Origin: Dipetalonema caudispina
Lineage: Eukaryota; Nematoda; Chromadorea; Rhabditida; Onchocercidae
NCBI GenBank assembly: GCA_013365325.1
Contig: JABVXV010000007.1
Coordinates: forward strand, 1 to 64,000
Direction: 5' to 3'
DNA length: 64,000 bases
Positions 13,503-25,900 of this stretch are shown piece by piece. How positions within the stretch are numbered: the stretch's first letter is position 1; the number at the start of each line of letters is the position of its first letter. The notes under the pieces were generated by a model. The model was given only the letters and a program-made list of their open reading frames with translations, did no database searches and was not told the DNA's origin. Position numbers and translations under genes: made by a program.

Positions 13503-16500
13503 ATGTGGTCTTTAATTGCACAGTTGTATTTGGGGTATCTGTGCAGTGCAACAAAGCTATATCGCGGGTAATTTTCTTTTAAAATTTCTTCAATTTCATT
13601 CTTTCATTCATATCTTCTGTAGTAATACTTACATATTATTAACTATCGCATCTCGAACCATATTTTATACATGAATTCCCACCCAACATTATTTATTTTA
13701 TTTCAAACATTTAAGATAATTAAATTTCTTCCATTGTTCTTAAATAAATCGAATTATGGAAAATTGACGACAATCGTTTTCTGAAATTGTATTAGGGCAT
13801 ATTATAATTTTTCACATCATTTCAAGCTGAAGGAAATTTAGATACAGTTTACTGCGATTTCCAACAACAACAACAGATTGGTTGGAGCAAGTAGAAGCCA
13901 ATAGCTTTGCATTAAATAATGCAAGTTAAATTTGAATTTGATTGATATTACTCCGTCCTACATAAAATTATCAAATAATAAGTTACGTAACTATTCGATA
14001 CACTTGTATTATATAGGATTTTTGGAATGCTATCAATGATTTGAATTTTATCAGTTCTCGAAGTGTTTTTTTTTTTTTTGAGATGACATGATAGAGTGCT
14101 TAGAAGAAAATCAGTACAAAGGCAATTTTTGAATTTCTTCTGATTAAAAATTCGACAACAATAAGATGCCATTAAATTTTCGGGACCAAAAAGGACACTG
14201 ATTGATGTATGGGCGAAACCGAACATGTATCGCAATCATGCCGATGTGTTGGTTTCACCGGAATTTTTAGATCCATTCTTGGCTTTACTGAGGATGCGTG
14301 GTATCAATGATATACAAATCGTTGCAAGCGATATACAGAAGTAGGCAAACTTAATTTACTCTTAATAAGTGCAGTAATTCGATTTCAGATTTTCAAAAAG
14401 AGCAGAATTTTTTTTTTTTTTTTTTTTGTTCAATTTATTTATTGGAATTACGGAAAAGAAAACAGACTTCGATTTTTTAAAGGTATTAAGAAATTAATAG
14501 CAATTTAAACAAAAGCCAAACCATGGAAGCTGTTGACTGTAAAAAGTAGTTAAAAAATGAAAAGTTTTTCTTAAAATTTCATTTAAGAAATTTCGAAGAT
14601 ATTACCCGTCAACATTGTAAAATGACGTATTGAATAATATCCACTGCTTACACATAGATTTTACATGAACCAATTTATCAAAAACTTTCAGAACGTCATC
14701 CTAGCAACTGTTAATCCCAACTGTTCTTCGTTACTAAATTCACTTTTGGCAATAATTTGCTCAAATTGTCATCAAATTTGTTTGTTGAAAATGCAAATTA
14801 GACATGAAAAAGTTTCATGAAAATTTATTTGAACAGAGAAATAGATCGAGAAAGGAGAGATTTAGCCCACGCAATGAAATATCGTTCACGACGTTCTACT
14901 GGTGATAATTCGTTAGCTGACTTCAATCTTATTGCTTATCATCGCTATGATGAGGTTTGGTGCCATCCAATGATTATCTGATTGTTAAACAGATAGAAAG
15001 CAGTTGGATTAGAAACTTCTTCTCTAAGGAATTCAATAGGATTCCTTAAAACATCCTGATAGTATTTGAAAATCGAATTATCGATCAAATTGTATGCTTT
15101 AGAAGAAATTTCCTTTTTTATAATTATTTCATTATCTTCTTATTAATAACAGTGTCATTCTCGTAAATAAATGTTGCAGATTGTGGATTATTTGAAAATG
15201 CTCTCAAAGCTATATCCAGACTTAACTGAAATATTTAATATTACTAAAACTTATGAAGGTCGCGATTTAATTGGCATTAAAGTTAGTGCTATTCTTTTTT
15301 CTTTTTTTTTTACTGTTGAAATACAAACTTAAATTATCAATTAAGTAAATTTCAAAGAATCTTTGAAATAAATTTTAGACTAGCAGGAACGAGATACCAG
15401 TTTGAAACCACATACCATATAAATGATGAAAATATTCAATGAAAAAATCAATTAATAACAAAGTTTTTCGGGCTGAATAAAGATCAAAATAATTCACAAT
15501 ATCCAATACAGATCGGATCACAAGCTCCATTCAAACCAGCCATATTTATTGATGCAGGTATTCATGCCAGAGAATGGATCGCACCTGCGGTAGCACTTTA
15601 TATCATCAGCAAGGTTAAATTTTCGGTCAAAAATTATTGCTGTTAAGCTTGAGCAACTTCATTATTTATGCATTTAAAGTTGAAAAGAAAGACTGAACTT
15701 CAATAATAATATTTTTTCAGCTTATAACCGAATATGCAAAAGATTCCGATCTAACTGATATGGTAGATAAATTCGATTGGTACATTGTCCCAGTAGCTAA
15801 TCCGGATGGATACGAATATAGCATGACCACTGTACGTACATTTTGAATTTTTATCAAAAACACCAATTTAAGAAAATCTACTTAAAAACTATAATATTTT
15901 ATTTCAATTAACTACAGGATCTTGTTGCTGGTTTTTCTGAATTTGAATGGACATAAAATTCTCTTTTTCATTTGAGTGCATGAAAAATTATTTAAGTTTA
16001 CTTTGTCTTTTTGTTGTCCATCAAGTTTTTTAACAATTTTTGTTACAGTCCAAAAAACGTTTAAGTTTTTTTCCTATTTGAAAAATTTGAGCCTATAGTT
16101 TTTGAGGATGAATTACAGTCTAAGGGTTGTGAATATATTAAAAAGTGACCTTCAAATATGGGCAAATTATGTTTGAGAAATGAAATGAATAGGAAAAGTT
16201 TGACTATCGCAAGAAATAAAATGGCTAGAAAGAAATTTTTTGGAATATTTCTTGTGATAGAAATTGCGACATAAATTGTTAAAATCGACAATTTTTGACA
16301 AGTTCATAATGAATGTTTCCAGCCTTAACTTAATTGACTTTCTATTCCTTTTGTTGGTGTTAGTTGTATAATTTCAGGATCATATGGTCAAGTAGTTTTA
16401 TATCATATGTACTGATCTAAAAGATGCATTGTATGATGAAGTTTTGCTCTTAAAAACAAGTCAATAAACAGTATCAAAAGTGAAAATATCTATTAATCGT

Positions 16501-18420
16501 TTATCTTAAGACAGTATGAGAGTAAATAGAAAGAAATTAGCAACCATACGATAGATGATTGTCCTGATATTTTGAAAAACATCATCTCAGAAATAATACC
16601 GGCTTTAATCTTTTAAAAATGAGATTTGAACAAGTTAAGGTGAAGTTTAAGGCAGTCCAGGACGGAAAGATACCATGAATCAGGATCGAGGAAGTTATTC
16701 GTCTACTTGTCCGGCATCACTTTCTAGGATCGATTATGGAGAAAAACACGATCAAGGAATGCAACTGTTAACAAGTGGTGCGTTGGAGCTGATGCGAATA
16801 GAAATTGGGGTTATCGATGGGGAGGTTGGTAGCATTGTTCAGTTCAATCTTTAAATGCGATAAACTTTTTCAACTAACTTTGAACAATGCCTCATCGATG
16901 CAATCCTTTGATAATTCCTTCCTTTTTTTTTTCTTCACAACAGTCTATTATCTTAATCTAATTTTCATATTTCATTTTATTTTGATTTAAAAAAGCTTAA
17001 ATGCTTTACAGAAGCAGGAGCAAATCGCAGTCCATGTTCAAATATCTATCCTGGTTCAGCAGCATTTAGTGAAGTAGAAACAGCAGGTATCCGCGATTTT
17101 ATCACTTATCAAATTCTTGATCTCAAGGTTTATGTTAGTTTGCATAGCTATGGACAGTTATTCCTCGCGCCATGGGGTTATACCAATGATAAACCGAATA
17201 ATTATTATGAACAGGTGAGCTCTTGTCAAATTAAACTTTGATTTCTGTACTTTACCTTTTCTTATTTTCTATTTTATAGAATGAGGCTTAATATACTTCA
17301 AGGTATACTTAACAAATGACTTCCTAGAAAATAGCAAAATTACTCAACTTCTCAAATAATCTAAAATGACGTACTTGCCAGTAAACAAATTGTGATAGAA
17401 AAAAATATCCCAATTACATGTAATGAGAAAAACTATCTTGCTGCTAAGTAATGCAAGTACATATATGCTTTGTTTACACATCGTTGATTGCAGAAGCAGG
17501 CTGCAAGCCTAGCAGTAGAAGCTATTCGACAGAGAACTGGTGCCAAGTATAACTATGGGACTATTTCCGAATTAATGTGTTAGTCCTCTCATATACCCTA
17601 AACTTTCCAAAAGACTGTTACCTACCTAAGATTAATTTATCATGAATTTCGAGCTAAAAATGCATTTTCATATGCAGAAAACTCAAAGCATGATAAATTG
17701 CAATAAAATTTACAGAAATATTTGAAAAAACTTCATAATTCTTGAAAAATTAGATTATAAAAAATCATTTCCTAAAATTAAAATTTCAAATTGTATATTT
17801 CGTTGTGTAAATTGAAATTAATACAGATCCAGCATCAGGGACAAGCATCGATTATATGCAAGATAAAGGTGTACCGTACATCTATGGTATCGAGTTGAGG
17901 CCTGAAGATGCAGATAATAACTTCGGTTTCACCATTCCGGCACGATTTATTGAACCTACCGGTTAGTTGTAATTGAAACTACTTTAATTTAACAATAATT
18001 CTAATCGAATCAAACTAATTAATAAGGCTAGATGAGTATTATAAATACATTTAACTATCCATTATGTATTTTAAGCAGCTTCAAACAAAAATGGCCATGC
18101 AAATAGCAGCATCTTGCAAATAACAAATTAATTACAGTTCTTGCTAAATTTGTAATGATCTAATTAATTTTTGACAATATTTTCTTTTATCTAAACAAGA
18201 GGGATTTGAGTACTAATTAACGTTAAATTAACTTGAAATTTTGTAGAATCGTAACTTAGGTTCCATTCAAAACAGTCACGGAATAATTATTTTTCATGTA
18301 AGGTTACAAAAAAAGTGCCATTATTAATGTTAATATCTCAGGAATCAATTATCTTCAGGTGAAGAGATGATATCGGCATTACGAACAATGACAGATCATG
18401 TGATTAAGAAAAAACTATAA
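13503..18420 (+). CDS. secreted zinc metallocarboxypeptidase, M14A (carboxypeptidase A type)
   Basis: Predicted secreted, propeptide-bearing exopeptidase that removes C-terminal residues. Exons: 13503-13567, 13833-13924, 14166-14340, 14837-14954, 15180-15281, 15512-15613, 15721-15831, 16728-16824, 17012-17214, 17494-17578, 17827-17961, 18359-18420; 448 aa, phases all fit. Residues 1 to about 16 form a signal peptide (MWSLIAQLYLGYLCSA). An M14 propeptide follows, ending near a basic RSRR site (127-130). The zinc ligands are in HAREW (H202, E205) and SLHSYGQ (H332). Also present are LWRKTRS and DANRNW for substrate binding, tyrosine 384 (Tyr248 equivalent) and glutamate 406 in GIELRPED (Glu270 equivalent). 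The specificity residue after YPASGTS is Ile (391), as in carboxypeptidase A rather than B, so a hydrophobic C-terminal preference is inferred. The start follows directly on the acceptor TTAATTACAG, suggesting trans-splicing. The acceptors of exons 2 and 3 are atypical. Confidence 0.93.
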
Positions 18421-19991
18421 GTCAATTTCGTTTCACTCTAAACCATTCCGAAACATTAATTACCTTCATAAATTTAAGAATCTCAAAACAAATAAGGCTA
18501 TACAGAACTTCGCTTTTTTACGATAGCATTTTTATTGTGCATCCTTTGATAATTCAGCTAGGCTCATTACTTGTTGTAACCTTCAGCTAACTTGAGAGTT
18601 TTCTCAGTGATGATTGATGGCTGATCAACTTATACTTTATCCCGGAATAACTTAACTGTAAACGAACGTATCATCATTAGGCGGATATAATTAATATTGA
18701 GTATGTAAGCAAAACTAAATTTGGCTCCTGAAAATGCTTGCCTACTCTTACCTTGACCTATAATAAAGATAACCTAAATTTGTAATCCCTAAAGTTTTCA
18801 TCCAATTTCTCAAGAACTTACAAATGATTGCACATTATCTCGAAATTCCGATATAAATTAGAAAGTGAAAATCACAAGATTCCAGCCTCATAACATATGA
18901 GTCACGGTGGCACTTTCCGTAATTCGCTTTTATACATATGATATAGTATGATCGACATGAGCTTTAATAAAAATATCCGAGTATTAGATAAATCATCTCA
19001 GCAAAAGTATTGGAATTTTATCAAAGCAAACATAGTATTTGTGATGTATTTATGGCTTGAAGAAATTTGCTATTACCGTTACTTAATACATATTTGACAA
19101 ATTTTTATTTGCAAAATTTTCAAATAATCTGTATAAAAATATCACTTTCACATAAAGAAGCACAACATAAACTGATATAACAAATAGCTACCGTGCTACG
19201 AATTATACTTCAGTAAAGTTTAGACAAATTTAAACAACATTAGCTCCGAAAGCTAAAGAGAATAAAGAAAAAAATCCAGACTCTTTCTTCCAATTTCAGT
19301 CCAATAACAGCATTGATGCCAGGTGAAAGACAACTTTAAAAGTGTTTTTGAGGAAGAATCCCGGATTATACATGTAGTAAATTGTAACTTCATCATGGAA
19401 AAAATACATAAAATATACTAAGCGTACGAAGCAGTATATATGGATGAGAATTTGCAACATAAGTGAGCAAGCCTTTCAAAAGAAAAGATTAAAATGAAAA
19501 GAGAAATGATGTAAATAAGCATTATTGCATGGAGAGGCATACAAGATACTGTACTTAAACACATATACATCCTAAATTCATATACAACTTGGCCTTTCCA
19601 AAAATAATAAAAACACATCAGATTCATGTAACTGTTAATTTATCTAGCCAAAAAATAAACTCTGCTGATTGTAAGACATGCAGCTTATCTTGCAAATGCG
19701 AAATTGCAAATCAATAGCTAATTTATAATTTTTAATAATGAGAACATTATAAAGCCACACCATTCTAGTTAGTTCTGATAGAATAATTTATTTCCAAAAT
19801 GCATATTTAAGAGTACAAAGCTTGTAAAACATTACAAAATCACAATACGATGATTTACAATATCTCCAAATTCGTCACAGTTTTTAATTTGGCAGGAAAC
19901 CCGTAATATAATGGATAAAAACATATGGAAAATTAAAAAAAAATAGGACATAGAAAGAACCTAAACATACTTGGAATCATCAACCAAACTG
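18421..19991. other. convergent 3' spacer, no gene seen
   Basis: This AT-rich region lies between the carboxypeptidase stop (plus strand) and the SPSB stop (minus strand). It should contain both 3'UTRs. An AATAAA on the minus strand lies near 19788. No coding exon or RNA gene is recognisable. Confidence 0.65.
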
Positions 19992-22900
19992 TTAGCATTT
20001 GTGTAACAAATATTTTTTCAAGCCAGTTGGTAACCTCAGTTCTCGTACTCGACAAATACGTTCTTTTCCTAGATATGTCCGAATTGATCGTCGACATAAT
20101 TCCAAAAGCGTCAACGGTTCAGCTGCAAACAAATAAAATATTGTCTACTTCTGCAAAAGTTTGTTCAAGTCACTAAAATTCTCCTTGGAGAAAAAAAAAA
20201 GGAAAAACAGACTTTGAATAATCGCACTCGCACCCTTAGCAGACGAAACGCCAAAAAACTATGGGTTGAAAAAAAAATGAAAACAGTAAACAGTACGAGG
20301 GAAATCCCCGAAATTGAGCCGTCTAATTACTGCAAAAAAATAAAAACATTCCGAATAAAATGTTGATTGCATTTAGTAGGCATATATGTTTTATCGGATT
20401 TCCTAAATTTCAAAGATGTAAACATCTTTGAAAATCGGCTAATTTATTTGAATGTTGATAAATTCCATGCCGACTGACTGTTCTATTTTTTCAGTGTCTA
20501 GAAGTCCAGATTTGAATTTCAGTGAACATTAAGACAATATAACAAACTATACCAGTCTCGTTTAAACTGATATCACCCAAAACAAACAAATCTGAGAACT
20601 AAAAATGTATAAAAACACTAAGAACATAAAGCAGATTTTGCGACATTCAATTTTGGAATACATCTGTATGACAGTAAATTGAATGACATTTAAGATTCTA
20701 AGTTATTTAATTTTTGGATAGGGTATTCTCGAAACACCACGTGTTGTGAGCACAAAAAAATGCTTTTTTTAGAATTAAAATACGAAATATCACAATTAGC
20801 AAGACACCAACATCAAAAAAGGAAGCTTAAAAAGATTAACAAGATTGATACACACTTTGCTAAATGCTAGGAACCTTCCAGATGATGAAAAAATACTGTA
20901 TCTTCAATCTTAGCCAATCACCAAATCAATGAAAGTTCTTGGTATAGTAACACTGACAGCACGACTGAAATGTTTTCTTAATTCAAAAATTTCAGCTTTT
21001 CAATTTCTCATACAATTAGATACTGAAAAAACGATGGAAAACTAACGATCAAGCCCTCCGAGGTATTTCATCGTAATTTCACAGTGGCCCCAAACAGCAG
21101 AAACAATTGGATATAGTTCGCGACCCTTCAAACCCGTAAATGCTACACCATAATAATCAACGTCAGAAGCAAATGCCATGTATCCCTCGTCCATATCAAG
21201 AATACAGTAGAACTGGTCAGGTGCCAGATGATTCTCATCACGTAGTATACATTTGGGATATGTCCAACCATTTGTGTTCTTCGAATCATGATAACACTTA
21301 TTGCGTACTAAAAATTATTCTTGATATCCATTCCAATTTCAATGATACTCATATCAGTTTCAAAACTTGACAACTCTAACTTAGTCGAAAATTGGAAAAA
21401 TATATTAGCCAATAAGTTACTGGCCCGTTGTAGAGCATTCTTGATCCTATATTCATATAAAGTTGGACAACCACTAGTAGAACTTTCAGGTTTCTTGTAA
21501 TAATGCTAGAATGAACGATGAGCTATGATTCTTTCAATTCAATCTAGTCCTTAAGAAAATGCTAGGTATACAGGGCTTAGAATCTATCAAGAAAATAACT
21601 ATCGGGACAGAGCAAATGACATGGTAAATTGGCAACATTTTGGCAAACTTTCTGTTGACAATGCAACAGCGCCACTTATAGTTAAGAAATATAACTGAAT
21701 TCTTCTCCATTACAACTTACAACTAATTAATTACAATTAGTTGCAAGTTGTTCACGTCTTCCCCGTTTTCTTCACAGATATAAATAGCTGTAACAATAAA
21801 TAAAGAGATAAGAAGAGATGAAAAAAAAAAAACTAACTCAAATCCCACCCATATGATTCACTATTCGAACCAATAAGTGAAGTATAACCAACAGCATGCA
21901 ACGATGCCGCTTTCGTTGCTACACCAACTGAAGCATGAGTTCCTCGCTGTCTCTGTGGCCATTTAATTTGCCAAACATGGAAACCTTTCGAGAAACCAAT
22001 CTTAAAAGAGAAAGACTAGAATGTTAAGCATGAAAAATTTGCGAAGTTCACTGCTTGAACTTAATGCAAAGAAAACAGGCTTGAAAATTATTAATGGAAA
22101 GTGAATTTACAACTATCACGTCAAAAGATTAAGCTTGCGAGTTATCTTTCACTGTCAAAAATTCTTCTGATCAAAAGTGGTCGAAGTCAAATACCAGCTT
22201 AGCTGCCAATTAAGCACAATCCAGCATTAAATAAGTACAACTGACATATGTAGAGGCTCCATTTCGGAGGACATTTTTGTGATGAGAATTCATTAACCAA
22301 TAAAACGATAGAAATAACCGTTTTTTTTCGTTATTCAAAGTACCTGAGAGAAGGAGGAAGGGAATAAATGCTTTACGGTCCATCAGAACAACTAAATCCA
22401 AAGAACTTATACACCGCAAACACAGTATATCTAATTATTCAGTCATAGTATATTTTCTATGAAATGTTATGGTACTTCTTCATGTCTATCACAAAAAAAA
22501 AAGTTTTTCTTCTTCGATCAAACCTCGAATCATCAACAAACAAGAGATATGAGTAACGAGCAATTAGTTCAACTAAAGGAAAAATTTAAATAGGAAAAAA
22601 GAAAAAACAAGTCAATCGATATATGACCACACTCAAGCGATGGATGAAAAAATTGTTAATTCCTAGAAATAAAAAAGCAACAGGTACTTCCGGATTTCAT
22701 AATAAATACAGTTATAAACGTAATGCTTTAAACTGCTTAATTCACCTTAGCACGAATGGAATCGGTGGACTGAGCAACGGGATGTCTATGGAATGTCAAT
22801 CTATCATCATCCTTAACAAAAATATTCAGTGAGCGATCATCTGGATTCCACGCATGTGCTTCCATTACTTCAAGTGGTGGTGGAGAAGAACTCATGATTT

Positions 22901-25900
22901 GGTCAAAGCGACTTGGACGGAACATGTCTTCATAACAGGAACCCTGTAAAGCAGAAACCGGAAGATCATATTTGAAATTCTGCTAGCTTTAAATTTAGTT
23001 AATTAAAACAGTTACGGAAATCTATACATGCAGGCATCAACAATTAATACCTGGAACTTATTATATGGGTTGACGGGCATGATTAAAGTGCAGCGTGTGA
23101 AGTATTAAATTTGATATGCATTTACACCCCGTAAATTACAGGAAAGAAACAAACCATAGGATTAGCATTCGATTGGATGCGTGACCGTGAACCATTCAAT
23201 TCTACTACCATAGTTGTAGTGTGTGACGTAGAACTTGAAGCACTATTTAAGCTTCGAACAGCTAGATTCTGTTCATGTGAAGTACGATGCGAACGAGTGA
23301 AAAGATGCTGCCGCCGTAAGCTGCTGCTGCTACCACTTCCACCAATTTCAGTAACAGTATTGTTAACAAACTCTTCAGTTACACTGGGTCCAGCTTGTGT
23401 TTCACGGGAAGGGCGCAAAATTCTACGTGTTGCAACATTTTGACGAATGAGGGGCTGCTGTGTAGCTGATAGTACCACTGCATTGCTACCGCCGATGGCA
23501 ACATCAACATGCGATGATCCAGTTAATGATGGCACATCTAAAGTGAAAAAAAAGAAACGTTTTGAAAGAAAATTTATTGGATTGTGAAACGAATTAATGC
23601 TTACGTACTTGAGGTTAGTGCAACCAGGGATAATTCAATACAAGATGTGCTGATTTTTATGTGATAAATCATCTCCAAAAGTACAAGTTTTCTTCGTAAT
23701 TATCGAATATCGTCAAAACTTTTACAGTATCGGCAGAGTTCAAATTAGCGAATAACAAAAATAATAACTTTATGCTTGATAGCAAATAATAGTTGATAGT
23801 ATTCAATGGTAAACTTCACAGAAAGACTGCAGAACTCACGAACAGGTTAGCTTATGATTAAATAATCTGCTGAAGGAGATAAAAATTCTACGACTTAAAC
23901 TTTCAGGAAAAAGACATCACGGAAGTTCCCTTTCTATGCTTTAGCACGATATCGTAATTTTCAGAGACCCAGTGACATCAGTGACTGAAACAAAACGCTA
24001 CAACAAGGTCATATGAAATAAACACCAATAGAAACCCATGTAGCAACATCGACAAATATGCAGAATATCAATTGATTTTTTATGTTTCATACCCTAAATA
24101 ATTCCTGCAATAGTCCCTCCCCTTATTTCCCACTCCACTAAAAAGTTATGAAAACCATCATTACAAACATCTATAATGCAAAGTCATATGGAGGAACGGT
24201 ACAATGTTTACTGCAAAGTTCGATATCTTTCTTTCATTTTTGGCTTTGAAGCTCGAAGCCATGCTTTTTCTTAGATTTTGAAAGTAGCTAACTATATATA
24301 TACAAAAAACGACTGAAAAGAGATGCAGGCATGGAAGCAAATGAAAACTCGATGGAAAATCCATAGTGAAAATTTACGGCTACAAAAATGAACTTTACTG
24401 ATAAAATGAACGAATACTAATGAATAGAAAAAGGAAAATATATTCTTATGCAATAAACAAAAAATAGAAAGGACCCTTTCTAATTCATTTAAAATACTAC
24501 GGTAAAATTCCTTCACGGATTCAAGAAAATAGTATCAATGCCGACTTATGAACGAACAAAAGCAAACTTTGAAGGAAAATGGAAAATGTAGTGCTTTTCG
24601 TTCGGAAAATTAGTGATTTAATCTTAAATTCATTTTTCGGAAGATCTTCCCAAAGTGAAGCCTTTACTACCGCAGATACCTCCCGTATATTCCAGAACAT
24701 CTGTAGTTGCTCACACCTCAAGCCATTTATTGTCAGAAAGGACTAAACCATATGTCCCATATCAAACTGACATGTTTTAAGGAATCGCAATTCACACATG
24801 TGGGCAGCAAAATGAAAGACAAAATTTTGACCAGTAAAGTAGCTCAATAACTGGCTACTGATACTGAAATAGGCTCAAAAAACATATCTTAGCAGTGCAT
24901 GGGCATGCAGTACATCTCGATGCACATCTCGAAGCAAGTTAATACATACATCTGAGATGTAAACCAATATAATACCTGATAAGATCTGGGCCGCAGAATG
25001 ATTCGTACATTCATGACAAATATTTTGTATGAAACGCTAAATTTACAAAACTAGTCGCGAATTTCGTACATTTGAAATGAAAGTTTATAAAACTGGTAAA
25101 GAAGTAATCGAAAAGAATTCTAGTAAAACGATCAATTAAAACAAAATTATTTTCCATGAAAGTAACTTTTGAACCGAGCTGAAGTCCTTGAACCAAATAT
25201 CTGATAATTATTAGACAATATGTAGCGAATGACATGGAAAATGAAGATCGGAAGCATTGAGAGCAGCTATAAGAAACGATAACAATTCAAGAACGTAACC
25301 TACTCCAAAACAAGAACGGTAAGATATGATAAAGAGTCACGGAGCGTGCTATCTTCAACCAAACAGGTTTTCCGAATGAAGTATGGGAAGAAATGAGGTC
25401 TGGGTAAGAATCTAACACGTTTATTATTCTTCTCGTACTTTAGTCCAATGCTTTTGAAAATGACTACTCCATCTTACTACTTTATTACAGCCCCTGGCTC
25501 TCCTCTAAATTGCTTTCCTTAATTGAAATGGCCTTTGGGAAAATTCATACATTTGACATTAATAATAGAAAACTCGCAAGCAAACTATTAATCTCATATC
25601 CCAGTCTTTCATAAACAACCTTCTAAAATCGTAATTTGACTAATTCATAATTACTAACTGAATTAAGTCATCATCTATATAAATTTACAAAAAGGAATAA
25701 TTTCGAGAACAATTATATAACGATTTCAACAGATTCACTTTGTAATTAAAACTTAGCAGAACAAAGCAAATTTTCCTTCATACGGAAAAATACTTGTATC
25801 TTGGAAAGATCCATTACTCGCTTTTGCATCTATGAGGGAAGGAAGATGTCTTAACAAAGACGGGAACCATAACATGCTTTCATGCCTGTTCAATTCAAAT

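Noticed and set aside
23177..23443. Plus-strand ORF of 88 codons
   Set aside because: Antisense shadow of SPSB exon 2, which joins in phase with exons on the minus strand.
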